A stretch of DNA of 64,000 nt from Dorea sp. D27 (GTDB taxonomy: Bacteria; Bacillota; Clostridia; Lachnospirales; Lachnospiraceae), in assembly GCF_001185345.1 (NCBI RefSeq), contig NZ_KQ236743.1:560857-624856 (forward strand), written 5' to 3'. Both the position numbers and the translations under genes were made by a program. Of the stretch, positions 44,094-53,064 are shown one piece after another; position 1 is the stretch's first letter; each line of letters starts with the position of its first letter. The notes under the pieces were generated by a model, which was given only the letters and a program-made list of their open reading frames with translations, was not told the DNA's origin and did no database searches.

Positions 44094-44105
44094 GGGGGGT
44101 ATCAG

Positions 44106-44522
44106 ATGAGGGCGGATAAGCATACGGCTATAGGAAAATTCAGGAAGGGCTATAACTGCTGCCAGGCGGTTGCCTGTGCATATTGTGGGGAACTGGGCAT
44201 AAGAGAAGAAGATGTGTTCAAGATGACGGAGGGATTCGGCTCCGGCATGGGCGGGCTTAAGGATACGTGCGGTGCGGCTGTGGGCATGTTCCTTATCATA
44301 AGCCTTGCCAGCAGCGCGGGAGACATGGAGCATCCTAAAGCTACAAAAGCAGATACTTATGGCAGGATCCTTGCAGCTGCAGAAGAGTTCAAAAGGAGGA
44401 ACCGTTCCCTCTACTGCAGAGAACTGAAGACAGAAGAAGGGAGCCAGCCCCTTGCATGCTGCATGAAATGCGTGGAAGACGCGGCGGATATACTTGATAA
44501 ATATTTCAGGCGGGACAGTTAA
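44106..44522 (+). CDS. C-GCAxxG-C-C family protein
   Basis: A 138-residue cysteine-rich protein with the family pattern: GYNCCQAVACAYCGELGI, the GCAxxG-type segment CGAAVGMFLIISLA, and a C-terminal CCMKCVEDAADI. Members are small redox or metal-binding proteins of unknown function in anaerobes. AGGGGGG precedes the ATG, 12 bases after nadE. The stop codon lies in the loop of its own terminator hairpin. Confidence 0.88.
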   Translation: MRADKHTAIGKFRKGYNCCQAVACAYCGELGIREEDVFKMTEGFGSGMGGLKDTCGAAVGMFLIISLASSAGDMEHPKATKADTYGRILAAAEEFKRRNRSLYCRELKTEEGSQPLACCMKCVEDAADILDKYFRRDS

Positions 44523-44530
44523 GTCCCGCC
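44509..44530. terminator. terminator between convergent genes
   Basis: GGCGGGAC (44509-44516) pairs with GTCCCGCC (44523-44530); the loop contains the stop codon of the upstream gene. A T-containing tail follows on the plus strand. It can serve the facing S1 gene too. Confidence 0.75.
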
Positions 44531-44536
44531 TGCTTC

Positions 44537-45223
44537 TTATAATTTGATATTCTTAAACAAGTCTCCAAGATTCGTACCGATATTTTCGGATTTAGGGATA
44601 TCAACCTTTTCCACGGCCTCTTCCTTTGATTCTTCCAGCGCTTTCATGCTGAGGCTTATCTTGCCTTCTTTGAGGCCGATAATCTTAACGGTGACTTCCT
44701 CTCCCACATTGAGCACGTCTTTTGGTGCCTTGACGCGCTTCTGGCTTATCTGTGATACGTGTACGAGGCCGGAGAGGCCGTCGTCGAGCCGCACGAACGC
44801 CCCATAGTTCTGAAGGCTTTCTACCTTGCCTTTTACTACGCTGCCAACCTTTACGCTGGCGATTTTCTCTTCTTTTTCTTTCCGTTCCCTCTCCTTCAAT
44901 ATCTCACGGGCGGACAGTACAAGACGGTTGTTTGCCTGGTCCACATCGATGACCTGTACTTCGATGTCTTTCAAAAGGTACGTTTCCAGATCCTCGATAT
45001 AAGATAAAGAAAGCTTGGACGCAGGGATGAATCCGCGCAAGCCCTCCACCATCGCGATGGCGCCTCCGTTTACGATTCCTTCGATTTTTACAGGAAGGAC
45101 TGTGCCTTTATCCATATAGTCTTTTACGACATTCCACGGATTGGCATCATCGAAATGTTCTTCCAGGTCAGCCATCGTCTGTGGCTCGTTTGCTGCTTCT
45201 TCATGTAATAATTCTTCGCTCAT
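44537..45223 (-). CDS. S1-domain RNA-binding protein
   Basis: A 228-residue protein with two S1 RNA-binding domains (about residues 40-112: GTVLPVKIEGIVNGGAIAMV, and about 125-200: GSVVKGKVESLQNYGAFVRL) separated by a charged linker (LKERERKEKEEKI). It resembles short ribosomal S1-like proteins of Firmicutes and probably binds mRNA at the ribosome. The ATG at 45223 is preceded by AAAGGAT. It is divergent from the pyrophosphatase gene. Confidence 0.87.
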   Translation of the reverse strand: MSEELLHEEAANEPQTMADLEEHFDDANPWNVVKDYMDKGTVLPVKIEGIVNGGAIAMVEGLRGFIPASKLSLSYIEDLETYLLKDIEVQVIDVDQANNRLVLSAREILKERERKEKEEKIASVKVGSVVKGKVESLQNYGAFVRLDDGLSGLVHVSQISQKRVKAPKDVLNVGEEVTVKIIGLKEGKISLSMKALEESKEEAVEKVDIPKSENIGTNLGDLFKNIKL

Positions 45224-45422
45224 AGTAAAATCCTTTCTAACAATATAATATGCAGCCCCTGCAGGGGGTCTGCACTGCCTGACATGTGACATTATTAACA
45301 GTATACCACAAAAGGTAAGGGATGTTCAAAGAAAAAAACATATATGTGGAAAAATTAGGTTGACGAACACTTGAAAAGATGGCACTCTTACTAATAGAGG
45401 TTAATTTGCAAGGAGTGAAACC

Positions 45423-47069
45423 ATGGGAAAAAAAGCTGGAAAAGTATATGTGGTAGGTCATAAGAATCCAGACACGGATTCGGTCTGTTCCGCCATCGCA
45501 TATGCACATTTAAAGAAAGAGACTACCGGGGAAGAGTACGTGGCCAGGAGGGCCGGACAGATCAACGAAGAGACGCATTACGTGCTGGAAAAGTTCGGCG
45601 TCGAGCCGCCTTCTCTTCTGTCCAACGTAAAGCTCCAGGTCAAGGATATGGACATCCATAAGATAGACGGTGTGGCTCCGAACGTATCTATCAAAGATAC
45701 GTGGTCAAAGATGAAAGCGAATAATGTAAAGACGATTCCGGTATTAAAGGAGGATGAACTCGTTGGAGTTATCTCGACCGGTGATATCGCTACTTCATAT
45801 ATGGAAGTGTACGACAGTACGATCTTGTCCAAGGCCAAGACCCAGTACAAGAACATTATAAGGACGTTGGACGGGACGCTCATAACGGGTAATGAACACG
45901 GATACTTTACGAAAGGGAAGGTGGCCATCGGCGCGTCCAACCCGGATCTGATGGCAGAATTTATCGAGAAGGACGATCTGGTGATACTCGGCAACCGTTA
46001 TGAGTCGCAGGCGTGTGCCGTGGACGTGGACGCGAGCTGTATCGTAGTATGCCAGGGAGCGGAGGTGCCGGAAGAGCTTATCCTGAAAGCGGAAGAGCAG
46101 AGCATCGTCATCATCAGCACCCCCCACGACACGTTTACCGCGGCAAGGCTTATCAACCAGAGCATTCCGGTCAAGCACTTCATGAGCCAGGGTCCTCTGA
46201 CGACATTCCGGATGAGCGATTATGTGGAAGATATCAAAGAGGTGATGACGAAGAAGAAATTCCGTGATTTCCCGATTCTGGACCGGCACGGAAGATTCAA
46301 AGGCTTCATATCGAGGCGGCGGTTCATGGATGTAAGCAAGAAGAAAGTAATCCTTGTAGACCACAACGAGAAGTCGCAGGCGGTGGACGGTATCGAAGAG
46401 GCGGAGATCGTGGAGATTATCGATCATCACAGGCTCGGCAGCATAGAGACGATGGGACCGGTGTTTTTCCGCAACCAGCCGGTCGGCTGTACAGCTACGA
46501 TTATCTGCCAGATGTATGAAGAGGCAGGTGTCCGGCCGGAACGTACGATGGCAGGGCTCCTCTGCTCCGCTATTATTTCGGATACCCTCTTATTCCGCTC
46601 TCCGACCTGCACGGCGCTGGATGAGCAGACGGCGAAGAAGCTGGCCAGGATTGCGGGTATCAATATGGAAGAGATGGCCAAGGAGATGTTCAATGCCGGA
46701 AGCAGCCTGAAGGGCAAGAGCGCGGAAGACATCTGCTTCCAGGATTTCAAACAGTTCACGGTCAACGACGCCGTATTCGGCGTAGGGCAGATCAATTCCA
46801 TGAGCAAGGAAGAGCTGGCGGAAATCAAGGATGTGCTCAAAGGCCATCTTCCTAAAGTGCTGAAAGAGCACAACCTGCAGATGATCTACTTTATGCTGAC
46901 AGATATATTGGACGAATCGACGGAGCTTATGTGCTGCGGCACAGGCGCCAAGGCATATGTGGCTGACGCTTTTGATCTGCCGGAAGACTCGGAGAAAATC
47001 GTACTTAAGGGCGTGGTATCCCGTAAGAAGCAGCTCATACCTGCGCTCGTGGGAGCACTGCAGCAGTAG
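45423..47069 (+). CDS. ppaC: manganese-dependent inorganic pyrophosphatase with CBS and DRTGG domains
   Basis: A 548-residue family II pyrophosphatase. The DHH catalytic domain (GHKNPDTDSVCSAIAYAH, and the EIIDHHRLGSIETMGP motif) is split by an insertion (about 70-300) with a CBS pair (MKANNVKTIPVLKEDELVGVISTGDI and a second at about 260) around a DRTGG domain. CBS pairs bind adenine nucleotides and regulate the enzyme. The C-terminal DHHA2 domain completes it. Length matches regulated clostridial PPases. AAGGAGTG precedes the ATG. Confidence 0.94.
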   Translation: MGKKAGKVYVVGHKNPDTDSVCSAIAYAHLKKETTGEEYVARRAGQINEETHYVLEKFGVEPPSLLSNVKLQVKDMDIHKIDGVAPNVSIKDTWSKMKANNVKTIPVLKEDELVGVISTGDIATSYMEVYDSTILSKAKTQYKNIIRTLDGTLITGNEHGYFTKGKVAIGASNPDLMAEFIEKDDLVILGNRYESQACAVDVDASCIVVCQGAEVPEELILKAEEQSIVIISTPHDTFTAARLINQSIPVKHFMSQGPLTTFRMSDYVEDIKEVMTKKKFRDFPILDRHGRFKGFISRRRFMDVSKKKVILVDHNEKSQAVDGIEEAEIVEIIDHHRLGSIETMGPVFFRNQPVGCTATIICQMYEEAGVRPERTMAGLLCSAIISDTLLFRSPTCTALDEQTAKKLARIAGINMEEMAKEMFNAGSSLKGKSAEDICFQDFKQFTVNDAVFGVGQINSMSKEELAEIKDVLKGHLPKVLKEHNLQMIYFMLTDILDESTELMCCGTGAKAYVADAFDLPEDSEKIVLKGVVSRKKQLIPALVGALQQ

Positions 47070-47093
47070 GATGTGCAGGGAAAGGAAAAGAGA

Positions 47094-47663
47094 ATGTCAA
47101 AACAAATCTGGAAACCGGGCAATATGCTCTATCCGCTGCCGGCAGTCATGGTAAGTGCCGCCGGAAAAGACGGGGAGGCCAATATCATTACGGTTGCGTG
47201 GACGGGCACCATATGTTCCGACCCGGCCATGCTGTATATCTCCGTGCGGCCGGAGCGGTATTCGTACCACATGATCAGGGAGACGGGAGAGTTCGTCGTC
47301 AACCTGACGACGGAGAAGCTTGCCAGGGCAGCAGACTGGTGTGGAGTGAGGTCGGGCCGGGACGTGGACAAATGGAAAGAGATGCGTCTTTCGAAGGGAA
47401 AGGCGGAAGAACTTGCTTACGCGCCGGTTATCAAGGAAAGCCCGGTCAATATAGAGTGCAGGGTGACAGAGGTAAAAGAGCTTGGGACGCACCATATGTT
47501 TATGGCGGAGGTCGCCGCTGTACAGGCAGATGATAGATATATGGACAAGAACGGCAAGTTTGAGCTCAATACGACAGGTCTTCTGGCTTATTCCCACGGA
47601 GAGTACTTGGCGCTGGGGAGGAAGGTCGGGAGATTTGGCTGGAGCGTAAAGAAGAAGGTATAG
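47094..47663 (+). CDS. flavin reductase-like protein
   Basis: A 189-residue FMN-binding split-barrel protein of the flavin-reductase family. The FMN-contact segments NIITVAWTGTICSDPAMLYISVRP and RETGEFVVNLTTEKLARAAD are present. These reduce free flavin or act as small oxidoreductases. AAGGAAAAGAGA precedes the ATG; a GTG-free upstream extension is discarded. It follows ppaC by 24 bases and is probably co-transcribed. Confidence 0.88.
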   Translation: MSKQIWKPGNMLYPLPAVMVSAAGKDGEANIITVAWTGTICSDPAMLYISVRPERYSYHMIRETGEFVVNLTTEKLARAADWCGVRSGRDVDKWKEMRLSKGKAEELAYAPVIKESPVNIECRVTEVKELGTHHMFMAEVAAVQADDRYMDKNGKFELNTTGLLAYSHGEYLALGRKVGRFGWSVKKKV

Positions 47664-47664
47664 A

Positions 47665-47723
47665 GATACGTGAAAAGACGGGGGGAAAGCAGCAGCAGCT
47701 TTCTCCCCGTCTTTTCACGTATC
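47665..47723. terminator. bidirectional terminator
   Basis: GATACGTGAAAAGACGGGG...GAAAGC pairs with GCTTTC...CCCCGTCTTTTCACGTATC around AGCAGC; the stem is about 25 base pairs. It lies between the convergent flavin-reductase and MATE genes. Confidence 0.88.
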
Positions 47724-47756
47724 CCCTGCATGGCACCGTTGAGAAGCGGAGTTTCC

Positions 47757-49127
47757 TTATGCTTTCCCGAGAGGCTTCACTTTCAGCCGGTATATCCTCT
47801 TCAGCAGAAGCGTGGAGAGGATGACCGATACGATTTCTGCAATCGGGATGGACCACCATACCATATGAAGGCCAAATATGACCGCAAATATATAAGCGAC
47901 AGGCAGGATGACGATGAGCTGTCTCGCCGCAGACACGATAAGGCTGTACATGCCGTTGCCGAGCGCCTGGAAGACAGAGCCTACGATGATGCAGTATCCG
48001 GCAAACAGGAAGCTTAAGCTTATGATTCTCAGGGCCGGCACGCCGATCGCGACCATATTGTCGGAAGCGTCAAACAGAGTCTTGAGCAGGAAGCCTGATG
48101 ACGTCTGGAAGATGAGGAAACCTGCCAGCATGATGACGACCGCGATGATGACGCTCAGCTTCGTAGTATCAACAATCCGTTTTTTGTTTCTGGCCCCGTA
48201 ATTGTAGGCGATGATTGGTATCATACCGTTGTTCAGCCCGAATATCGGCATAAAGACAAAGCTCTGGAGCTTAAAATATACGCCGAACACGGCGGCCGCC
48301 GTAGAGGAGAACATGAGCAGAATCTTGTTCATTCCAAATGTCATGACTGAGCCGATGGCCTGCATGATGATAGAAGGGATTCCGACTTCGTAGATAATGG
48401 CAATCGTCCTTGCATGTGGACGGAATCCACGCATGTTGATATTGATTTCCCTGTTCTTCTTCAGGTTGAAGAAGAACGACATCGTTACAGCTACAATCTG
48501 TCCGATGACAGTAGCGATAGCAGCCCCCGCAACCTCAAGCCTCGGGAAACCGAACAGGCCGAAGATGAGTATCGGATCCAGGATGATATTGATGATGGCG
48601 CCGGTACCCTGGGTAATCATATTATAGATTGTCTTTCCCGTGGACTGCAGCAGCCGCTCAAACGTAATCTGCAGAAAGATGCCAAAGGAGAGTACGGTTA
48701 TGATCGTGAGATACTGTGTGCCGTACGCTACGATGACGTCGTTATCCGTCTGTATGGCAAAGAACAGATGGGAGCCGATGCCGCCGAGCAGCGCGAATAC
48801 GATACAGCTCACGATACCAAGGAATAAGCCGTTTCTGGCAGCGTCGTTGGCTCCTTCAAAATTCTTCTCTCCCAGGTTGCGTGACAGCAGCGCGTTGATG
48901 CCGACGCCGGTTCCGGCGGACACGGCAATCATCAGCGTCTGGATTGGAAAAGCAAGAGAGACCGCGGTCAGCGCATCTTCGCTGAGCTGTGCGACGAACA
49001 TGCTGTCAACGATATTATATAAAGCCTGCACGAGCATGGAAAGCATCATCGGCAGGGACATGGTAATCAACAGTCTTGGAACAGGCATGACCCCCATCTT
49101 GTTTTCTTGCTTCTGTATTTCTGGCAT
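47757..49127 (-). CDS. MATE-family efflux transporter
   Basis: A 456-residue membrane protein with about twelve helices, opening MPEIQKQENKMGVMPVPRLL then SLPMMLSMLVQALYNIVDSMFVAQLSE, and GLNNGMIPIIAYNYGARN. This is the NorM/MepA-type layout. GGAGGG precedes the ATG. It is divergent from the deacetylase; an inverted repeat just downstream of its own promoter (49168-49193) suggests a repressor. The regulator is not encoded nearby. Confidence 0.9.
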   Translation of the reverse strand: MPEIQKQENKMGVMPVPRLLITMSLPMMLSMLVQALYNIVDSMFVAQLSEDALTAVSLAFPIQTLMIAVSAGTGVGINALLSRNLGEKNFEGANDAARNGLFLGIVSCIVFALLGGIGSHLFFAIQTDNDVIVAYGTQYLTIITVLSFGIFLQITFERLLQSTGKTIYNMITQGTGAIINIILDPILIFGLFGFPRLEVAGAAIATVIGQIVAVTMSFFFNLKKNREININMRGFRPHARTIAIIYEVGIPSIIMQAIGSVMTFGMNKILLMFSSTAAAVFGVYFKLQSFVFMPIFGLNNGMIPIIAYNYGARNKKRIVDTTKLSVIIAVVIMLAGFLIFQTSSGFLLKTLFDASDNMVAIGVPALRIISLSFLFAGYCIIVGSVFQALGNGMYSLIVSAARQLIVILPVAYIFAVIFGLHMVWWSIPIAEIVSVILSTLLLKRIYRLKVKPLGKA

Positions 49128-49167
49128 ATGTAGCCCTCCTTCGTGTTATCATACTTATTGTGTCAGT

Positions 49168-49226
49168 GTCGGTGTACTGGCCTGTACACCGACGCCTATT
49201 ATAACACCATAAAAAATATAATGCAA
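49168..49226 (-). promoter_or_regulatory. MATE promoter with downstream inverted repeat
   Basis: On the minus strand: TTGCAT (49226-49221), 17 bases, TATAAT (49203-49198). Immediately downstream lies the repeat GTCGGTGTAC-N6-GTACACCGAC (49168-49193), perfect over ten bases per arm. It could be an operator or the first hairpin of the transcript. Confidence 0.7.
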
Positions 49227-49302
49227 TCAGCCTCATACTAATTTCGCCAGTTTCATATACATTAGAGAACATAGAGGTCAGAAAGAGAGCAGAGGCAGTA
49301 AA

Positions 49303-50058
49303 GTGGAGCATCATAATAAAGGTCATGTCCTGCCTGGCAGGACCGGCAGGCAGAAGATACTGTTTTTTTGTGGTTTGGCATATACGCTGTGCCTGTTCAG
49401 CATACTTGGAATATCGGGAAACTTGAAGAACGGAAAGGGAGCGGGCGACTCCGGACAGCTTCAGGAAGCAGTAGATTTTGTGGATTCTTCGGTCGTAAAA
49501 GAAGCACCGAAAATCGCACTTACTTTTGACGATGGTCCAAACGCCCAATGTACAGGCAGGCTGCTGGACGGGCTGAAGAAGAGGGGAGTAAAAGCAACGT
49601 TCTTCCTTATCGGCATGAATGCGAAGGACAATCCGGATCTCGTAAAAAGGCTATTTGACGAGGGCCATCTCATAGGCAACCACACATACCATCACGTAGA
49701 TATCACGAAAAAATCCGATGAAGAAGCCAGGAAAGAGATTGAGGATACGGACAAGGTGATATCATCTATCACAGGAGAACATGTGGAATATATGCGCCCT
49801 CCTTTCGGGGTATGGCAGAAGAACCTGGAACTGGATATGGATGTGATGCCTGTGATGTGGTCGGTTGATCCGCTTGACTGGACGACAGAGAATACGGATG
49901 AAATTGTGAATAAGGTAGTGACGGAAACAGAAGAAAATGATATTATTCTATTACACGACTGTTATGAGTCTTCTGTAGACGCGGCGCTGAGGATAGTGGA
50001 TATTCTGCAGAAAAAAGGATTCGAGTTTGTGACAGTAGATGAATTGATCATTGAATAA
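49303..50058 (+). CDS. polysaccharide deacetylase, NodB-type
   Basis: A 251-residue membrane-anchored or exported deacetylase. An N-terminal hydrophobic segment (about 18-40) precedes a linker and the NodB domain (about 68-250): IALTFDDGPNAQ (catalytic Asp and metal Asp), GNHTYHHVDI (metal histidines), MRPPFGVW and LLHDCYES. Such enzymes trim acetyl groups from peptidoglycan or similar glycans. The start is a GTG with a weak AGAGGC site. It lies 20 bases before tcdA. Confidence 0.88.
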   Translation: MEHHNKGHVLPGRTGRQKILFFCGLAYTLCLFSILGISGNLKNGKGAGDSGQLQEAVDFVDSSVVKEAPKIALTFDDGPNAQCTGRLLDGLKKRGVKATFFLIGMNAKDNPDLVKRLFDEGHLIGNHTYHHVDITKKSDEEARKEIEDTDKVISSITGEHVEYMRPPFGVWQKNLELDMDVMPVMWSVDPLDWTTENTDEIVNKVVTETEENDIILLHDCYESSVDAALRIVDILQKKGFEFVTVDELIIE

Positions 50059-50078
50059 AGGGGACTGGACGTTACATT

Positions 50079-50843
50079 ATGATAAACGAATTTTCAAGGA
50101 CGGAGCTGCTCATTGGAGAGGAAAAGCTTCATATATTAAAAGGAAGCACCGTGATGGTACTTGGCATCGGAGGGGTCGGTTCCCACTGTGCAGAGGCTCT
50201 TGCCAGATGCGGTGTCGGACGGCTTGTGCTCGTGGATAATGACAAGGTTTCGCTGACGAATATCAACCGCCAGTCTGTCGCAGCCCACAGTACCGTAGGG
50301 CGCCTAAAGACAGATGTGATGCGGGAACGTATAAAAGATATCTGCCCGGATACAGATGTGGTGACATACGAGACTTTTGTTCTGCCGGACAATGTAGAAT
50401 TACTGTTCGGGGAGCGGCCTGACTATATCATAGATGCCATAGATACAGTCACTGCCAAGCTCGCGGTAGTACAGAAGGCGGTGGAACGCGGCATCCCCAT
50501 TATCAGCAGCATGGGAACAGGCAACAAGCTGCACGCCGAATCGTTCGAAATTGCAGATATCAGCAAGACTTCGGTGTGTCCGCTCTGCAAGGTGATGAGG
50601 AAGGAACTGAGGGCAAGAGGCATCCGGCATCTGAAGGTGCTGTATTCCACAGAAAAGCCGGTTGACATCTCTGCCAGGGAGACAGAAGAAGAGAAGGGCA
50701 GCAGGCGTTCCCTGCCCGGCAGCATCTCCTTCGTGCCGCCTGTGGCAGGTCTGCTCATTGCAGGAGAAGCGGTGAGGGATATGATTGCAAAGGGGCCAGA
50801 CCCCAATAATCTGGAAGGGGGCCGGACCCCGGGGGGTGAATGA
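50079..50843 (+). CDS. tcdA: tRNA threonylcarbamoyladenosine dehydratase
   Basis: A 254-residue ThiF/E1-like ATP-dependent enzyme that cyclises the tRNA base ct6A from t6A at position 37. It has the nucleotide-binding motif VLGIGGVGSHCAEALAR, the conserved NINRQ segment, DAIDTVTAKLAV and CPLCKVMRKELR. The gene overlaps rarA by four bases (ATGA), so they are translationally coupled. Confidence 0.93.
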   Translation: MINEFSRTELLIGEEKLHILKGSTVMVLGIGGVGSHCAEALARCGVGRLVLVDNDKVSLTNINRQSVAAHSTVGRLKTDVMRERIKDICPDTDVVTYETFVLPDNVELLFGERPDYIIDAIDTVTAKLAVVQKAVERGIPIISSMGTGNKLHAESFEIADISKTSVCPLCKVMRKELRARGIRHLKVLYSTEKPVDISARETEEEKGSRRSLPGSISFVPPVAGLLIAGEAVRDMIAKGPDPNNLEGGRTPGGE

Positions 50844-52165
50844 AAATGGATTTGTTTGATTACGTAAGAGAAAAGAATATGGACAGCGAATCACCGCTGG
50901 CATCCCGGCTCAGGCCGGTGACGCTTGACGAGGTGGTTGGACAGCAGCATATCATCGGCAAGGACAAGCTTCTGTACAGGGCCATCAAAGCGGACAAGCT
51001 GAGCTCTCTCATCTTCTACGGCCCTCCGGGGACGGGAAAGACGACACTTGCCAAGGTGATAGCAAATACGACAAGCGCAGAGTTCAAGCAGATCAATGCT
51101 ACGGTGGCCGGCAAGAAGGACATGGAAGAAGTCGTGAAGCAGGCAAAGGAGCTGCAGGGGATGTACCAGAAGCGGACTATCCTTTTTGTCGATGAGATAC
51201 ATCGGTTCAACAAAGGGCAGCAGGACTATCTGCTCCCTTTCGTAGAGGACGGGACGCTCATACTCATCGGGGCGACGACCGAGAATCCGTATTTTGAAGT
51301 GAACGGGGCGCTCATATCGCGTTCCAGCATCTTTGAACTTAAGCCGCTTGACAAGGAAGACATCAAGACGCTGATACGCAGGGCTGTCACCGATGTGGAA
51401 AAGGGGATGGGAAGCTATGGAGCGGTCATCGATGAGGATGCCATGGAGTTCCTGGCAGATATAGCAGGAGGAGACGCGAGGAATGCCCTGAACGCAGTGG
51501 AACTTGGCATCCTGACGACTGAGAGGGACGCGGACGGCAAGATTCACATTACGCTGGACGTGGCGTCCGAATGTATTCAGAAAAGGGTCGTCAGGTATGA
51601 CAAGACCGGGGATAACCATTATGACACGATTTCAGCTTTTATAAAGAGCATGCGCGGCTCAGACCCGGATGCCGCGGTATACTATCTGGCTAAGATGCTG
51701 TATGCGGGAGAAGACATCAAATTCATAGCGAGAAGGGTAATGATATGTGCTTCCGAAGACGTTGGCAATGCTGATCCTATGGCCCTGAACGTAGCCGTGT
51801 CTGCGGCCCAGGCTGCAGAGCGCATCGGCATGCCGGAAGCGCAGATAATCCTGTCCCAGGCAGTTCTCTATGTGGCGACCGCGCCAAAGAGCAACTCGGC
51901 CGTCAACGCGATAGCTGCCGCAATGGAGAATGTGAAGCAGTATAAGACGACGGTGCCCCCTCATCTGCAGGATTCGCATTACGGAGGGGCTAAGAAGATA
52001 GGGCACGGAATCGGTTACAAATATGCCCATGATTACCCGCATCATTATGTGGAACAGCAGTATCTCCCGTCAGAAATCGCAGGGGCGCGGTTCTATGAAG
52101 CGGGCAGCAACGGATATGAGAATAAGATACGTGAATGGATGGAATACCTAAGGAACGGCAGATAG
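50840..52165 (+). CDS. rarA: replication-associated recombination ATPase RarA
   Basis: A 441-residue AAA+ ATPase (MgsA/RarA/Mgs1 family) acting at stalled forks. Walker A is YGPPGTGKTTLAKVI, Walker B is ILFVDEIHRFNKGQQD, sensor segment IGATTENPYFEVNGALISR. The C-terminal tetramerisation domain is complete. It overlaps tcdA by four bases; a second ATG two codons in has a better-spaced GGTGA and could be the true start. Confidence 0.95.
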   Translation: MKMDLFDYVREKNMDSESPLASRLRPVTLDEVVGQQHIIGKDKLLYRAIKADKLSSLIFYGPPGTGKTTLAKVIANTTSAEFKQINATVAGKKDMEEVVKQAKELQGMYQKRTILFVDEIHRFNKGQQDYLLPFVEDGTLILIGATTENPYFEVNGALISRSSIFELKPLDKEDIKTLIRRAVTDVEKGMGSYGAVIDEDAMEFLADIAGGDARNALNAVELGILTTERDADGKIHITLDVASECIQKRVVRYDKTGDNHYDTISAFIKSMRGSDPDAAVYYLAKMLYAGEDIKFIARRVMICASEDVGNADPMALNVAVSAAQAAERIGMPEAQIILSQAVLYVATAPKSNSAVNAIAAAMENVKQYKTTVPPHLQDSHYGGAKKIGHGIGYKYAHDYPHHYVEQQYLPSEIAGARFYEAGSNGYENKIREWMEYLRNGR

Positions 52166-52172
52166 ACGGAAA

Positions 52173-52214
52173 AAGGCACGGCGGCTTCACTGTAAAGCGG
52201 AGCCGCCGTGCCTT
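52173..52214. terminator. bidirectional terminator
   Basis: AAGGCACGGCGGCT (52173-52186) pairs with AGCCGCCGTGCCTT (52201-52214). It separates convergent rarA and the ABC permease gene. Confidence 0.9.
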
Positions 52215-52217
52215 GGC

Positions 52218-53063
52218 TTATTTTATATCACGTTTTTGGAAACTCACCATTCCGATAATGGCGGCTGCGGCCAAAAAGCATAGGGCAACCGTGATACCCC
52301 GGATGGCAACGGTGCGGGTAAGGCCGCTTGACACGGCAGTCATGTTCGTGTCTATCAGGTAGTTCGACAAGGTGACGGTCCTGCCGGACAGCTTCTTGAT
52401 GATAATCTCTCCAAGCATGACGAGCAGAGAGATAAATTCAAGAAAACAGATATTTGCGGCAAGGGAACCGCCATTCTGGCGGATGAGCATGCTGAACATG
52501 ACGAATACAGATACGAATGCACTTCCGAGCAGCAGTTCGATTCCCGCCGCCTTGAAAAAGTCCGGCCAGAATCCGGCACCAACGTCCCCAAAGCCCCAGA
52601 GCGCCGTCGCGGTCACGGTGGAGACTGCGGCATAGAGGAGGGTGAACACGACTCCTGTAATCACGCACACTATGAGCTTGGACAGATAGATCCTGCCGCG
52701 GCTGTAATTCCGGGAAGCTATATTTTTAATCGTACCGTTGTTAAACTCGCTTCCGACAAAAAGCGAGACGAGCACTGCCAGCAGGAGCGTCGTGTTGCCG
52801 GCAAAGAAAGAAAGCATCTGCCCTGAGGCGTTCAGTTCGTCATAGCTGCCGGGTACCCCCTGTGTAGAGATATTGACCCCGTTTTCATCCAGCGCTTTCT
52901 GCTGCTGCTCCATCTGTGCGGCCATCTGGTCTCCTCCGATCTTGTACGTAAAGTCCAGAAGGAAGATGGAAGCTGCGGCGAGTACGACGGCAACGATAAG
53001 GCATACCCAGAAATACTTTGCCTTCCCTAATTTATAAAAATCATTTCTAAGTAAATTGATCAT
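52218..53063 (-). CDS. ABC-2-type permease
   Basis: A 281-residue membrane protein with six helices: one at about 18-38, a loop (about 50-95) rich in Gln, then LLLAVLVSLFVGSEFNNGTI and four more. This is the ABC-2 permease fold used to export lantibiotic-like peptides or lipids. The ATG directly follows the ATPase stop codon, and its ribosome-binding site lies inside the ATPase 3' end. The pair is a minimal exporter. Confidence 0.85.
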   Translation of the reverse strand: MINLLRNDFYKLGKAKYFWVCLIVAVVLAAASIFLLDFTYKIGGDQMAAQMEQQQKALDENGVNISTQGVPGSYDELNASGQMLSFFAGNTTLLLAVLVSLFVGSEFNNGTIKNIASRNYSRGRIYLSKLIVCVITGVVFTLLYAAVSTVTATALWGFGDVGAGFWPDFFKAAGIELLLGSAFVSVFVMFSMLIRQNGGSLAANICFLEFISLLVMLGEIIIKKLSGRTVTLSNYLIDTNMTAVSSGLTRTVAIRGITVALCFLAAAAIIGMVSFQKRDIK

Positions 53064-53064
53064 C

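Noticed and set aside
43227-44333. 368-codon minus-strand frame over nadE
   Set aside because: It is antisense to conserved nadE motifs and without start signals.
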